In this document: positions 61,412 to 64,000 of the stretch, in pieces
Position numbering within the stretch: the first letter of the stretch is position 1
Layout: every line of letters begins with the position of its first letter
Origin: Viscum album
Taxonomy: Eukaryota; Streptophyta; Magnoliopsida; Santalales; Viscaceae
NCBI GenBank assembly: GCA_963277665.1
Contig: OY728137.1
Span: 1,171,020,670-1,171,084,669, forward strand
Direction of reading: 5' to 3'
Length of the DNA stretch: 64,000 bases
Notes under the pieces: model-generated
What the model saw: the letters and a program-made list of their open reading frames with translations, nothing else
Database searches by the model: none
What the model was told of the DNA's origin: nothing
Made by a program: the position numbers and the translations under genes

Positions 61412-64000
61412 TTTAACATCCCATAAATTCATAACATAGTTTTATTACATAAATATTTTATGAAATGGATTGATTTATAATTACAAAAAACTAATATTAT
61501 TATTAAGATGCTTTTTTCAAATAAGAACTCAAATTAATTGATTTAATGAATTGGATTATATGTAAATTTTAATATTTATAATTATTTATTCTTCTTATTA
61601 ATATTTTTCAATTAAATTTTAATTTAGTGTTCTAAAATAGAATGATGTTTGTAGTATTATATTGATTCTATAAATATTTAAATATTAATATATTTATTTG
61701 ATTAATTTTTTACAAAATTAGTCAAGAGATTTTAAAATATTTAAATAAATAACGTCCTACAATTTAAAGACTACATATTCTATAATGACTTATAATTATT
61801 TTTATTTACAAATATATTAAAATTATATAACATGCTAGTTATAATTTATGAGTGTACTCAATATAAATATTTACATTTAATTTAATGAATGAATCTAATT
61901 AATTAAAATTATTAAAATTTTATTTCGAAAATTTCAAATATTAAAAAAATATCGAATATAATTAATTTAGTTTTATTAATTATTATTTTTAAATTAATGT
62001 ATATATATAATTATAATTATTAGTTTTGAATTATGAACTATAATTAGATTTATTAAATTATTACTATTATAATTTTAATTTTATAAAACTATTATTTATT
62101 ATTATATATTATAATTATTTCAATAAAATGTTGAAATTATAATATATATATATACATATATTTTATTTTATACATAATTTGTGATAACATTTATTCTGAA
62201 ATCATATAATTATATTATAAAAACCTAATTTCTTATATGGGATTAAAAAAATTAAATGGATAAATCAGGTATATAGTCTTAGGTGTGTACCGTTAAATTA
62301 GTAAAGGGGGAGCCGAGGGATGGGGTTTCTTCACAGGATCACAAGAATGAACCGATTACAATGGAGAGGTCAAGACTGAGATGAGGTTGATGTCGACATA
62401 TTTGTAGGGGAGTTCAGTTCCTAGAATATGTCGGCCATGAAAAGACTGGGTATGACCGCAGTGCCAACACAAGGGTTGAAATCCATATCTACAAATCAAA
62501 TGTGGCTTTTTGATCCACATATTTAATGGGGCTATTTTGTTTCAATTTTTGGTCTGAACCTATATTGAATCAATTGTGTACGTTTTTTCATTTTATCCTT
62601 GGATCATTACCACATCTATTATTCATAATTTCCATTATTTTTATCTTATGATCATCATTTTTTGAAACTGTTTTTGTTTTAATTTAGACTATGAATAGAA
62701 TTACCTTTTATTTTTGTATGGGAATTGTGATTTGATAATATCTGATACTCTATTACGTTCTTTTTAAATTTTATTTTTTATTTTTGGGCTAGTATGAATC
62801 GATTTTATTCAGTTGTCTATGTCTTTTTAGTCATCTTTCTTTTCATGTTCAATTTGGCCAATATATTCATAGAGGTGGATGAGGCTACAAAATCAAACAT
62901 TCTATATCTAAAATACCAGATCCAAACAAGGAGTTATAGATAGATTCTTTTACACCATAATTTTCATTTCTAAATCTGAATTTAAGATTCATGAAGTATA
63001 GAGTATGGATTCTGAAGCTTATTTTTAGTTAAGTGAGACTATTATTTTATTTTTATAATTTTTTAGTAAGGGTGTTATTAAACATGTTTCCATATTTTGA
63101 TTCTGTCTAAATTCTATAAGGGATCATTGTATTTATTTTCATATAATTTATGTTTTATGTTTATATTTACCTATATTATGTTTTTAAATTCTATTGTAAG
63201 AGAATGTTTTTCTTTTCCAAATTCCTTATATATATACATGTGCATTTATTATTTTCAAATTTTTAGTTTATTTACACATATTATAATTTTCAATATCATT
63301 CTAATATCATGTTTCTATTCCTGTATGGGTTTATATTTATTTTTTTAAAAGTTTTGATTATTTGAGAATTCATTCGGCTAGTTTGTATAATATATATATT
63401 AGGATGAATTTTTTTACAATTTTATACTTTTATTTTCTGGTTTTTAAAGAGTACGTCCTTATGTTATTGAAAATAAGGACATCACATTTTTTATATTCAT
63501 GGCCACGCATTATGCACAACATCGACATACCATGCATTCATAATAGATTCATGATTTTGAGTTTAAATTATAAAGTTCACTTATAATATTATTAAGTACA
63601 TAGATTTCTCTATAATTTATATTTCTTTTTATAAAAATTGTAATCTATAAATTTTATGTTCAAAACATAAATTTTTATTATGATCATTCATTTATATTAA
63701 TAAATAATGTATTCCATGAAGGAAAGTTTGAATACATGGACATATAATGAAAAATACATTTGGCTTGTCTTTTGGTTGTCTCAAAACTCTCAAGTTTTAT
63801 TCATTGAAAATTTATTTACAGTTATATAAATATATAATTTCAAATGTGTGTTTTAAGGGATTGACATTTTTTCAAAATAAAAAACTCTAGTAAAATAAAT
63901 ATAAGTAAATAAATCATTATCTATTTTTATAAAATCGGGCATATAAACATTGTAAATACGATTGGGAAGAAGGGAGTGATCCCATCCCATATGTTGGTAG
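61412..64000 (+). repeat. Long direct repeat, copy 2 (runs off the window)
   Basis: It starts TTTAACATCCCA and follows copy 1: ATTATGAATTNNAATTTTATAAAACTAT region, leader block at 62305-62500, GTTTGAATA(C/T)NTGGA near 63725 against 60435, and GATCCCATCCCAT at 63979 against GAACCCATCCCAT at 60686. Cut by the window end. Confidence 0.65.
62305..62500 (+). other. Exon-like leader block, copy 2
   Basis: Counterpart of 58970-59180 with GAGCCGAGGGATGGGGTTTC, GGGGAGTTCAGTTCC, GCAGTGCCAACAC and AGGGTTGAAATCCA. Reading frames differ between the copies. Confidence 0.6.

Noticed and set aside
1..64000. Search for a host gene, tRNA, rRNA, defence system or other new system
   Set aside because: Nothing could be supported. 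All recognisable coding signal belongs to retrotransposon gag-pol or to the extra copia ORF.

Overview
The window looks like a stretch of plant nuclear heterochromatin: AT-rich, with no intact host gene, tRNA, rRNA or CRISPR array that I can support. Almost all of it is built from old, nested LTR retrotransposons whose coding regions are full of stop codons and frameshifts. The lineages (copia with a gag-PR-IN-RT-RH order and an extra 3' reading frame, Ty3/gypsy of chromovirus type with a tRNA-iMet-type primer site, and an Athila/Tat-like gypsy with a TGGCACCG-type primer site) are those of flowering plants. The species cannot be named from the sequence. Many lesions are C-to-T or G-to-A changes, as expected from long methylation and deamination.

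Left block, 1-28 kb. A minus-strand copia element (copia-1, about 1038-28057) forms the frame. Its 3' LTR lies at 1038-2356 and its polyprotein decays through 12.1-20.5 kb: gag at the top, then protease, integrase, reverse transcriptase and RNase H, then an extra 3' region. Its 5' LTR starts at 20613. Two younger elements split it: a plus-strand gypsy (gypsy-1, 2556-12136) in its 3' region, and a minus-strand Athila/Tat-like element (22070-27785) inside its 5' LTR, whose remainder reappears at 27786-28057.

Middle block, 28.6-57.8 kb. A second chromovirus-type gypsy (gypsy-3, minus) has gag-PR-RT-RH-IN at 34.8-39.1 kb and a primer site at 39193-39200. It appears to have very long LTRs (about 28.6-34.8 kb, and 39.2-46.9 kb plus 56.7-57.8 kb). 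A second minus-strand copia (copia-2, 46916-56686) with paired LTRs of 1.4 kb lies inside the upper LTR. Copia-2 keeps the longest open reading frame of the window, in the position of a Sirevirus-type 3' ORF.

Right block, 58.1-64 kb. Two direct copies of a 3.3-kb unit, each carrying a GC-richer, exon-like leader block. They are probably long gypsy LTRs, and the second runs off the window.

The genes form no working host pathway. They are the usual parts of retrotransposons (capsid, protease, integrase, polymerase), now non-functional. I found no new biological system. The points most worth a second look are the extra 3' ORFs of the two copia elements, the very long gypsy-3 LTRs with a minisatellite and a CpG-retaining GC island, and the order of nesting.
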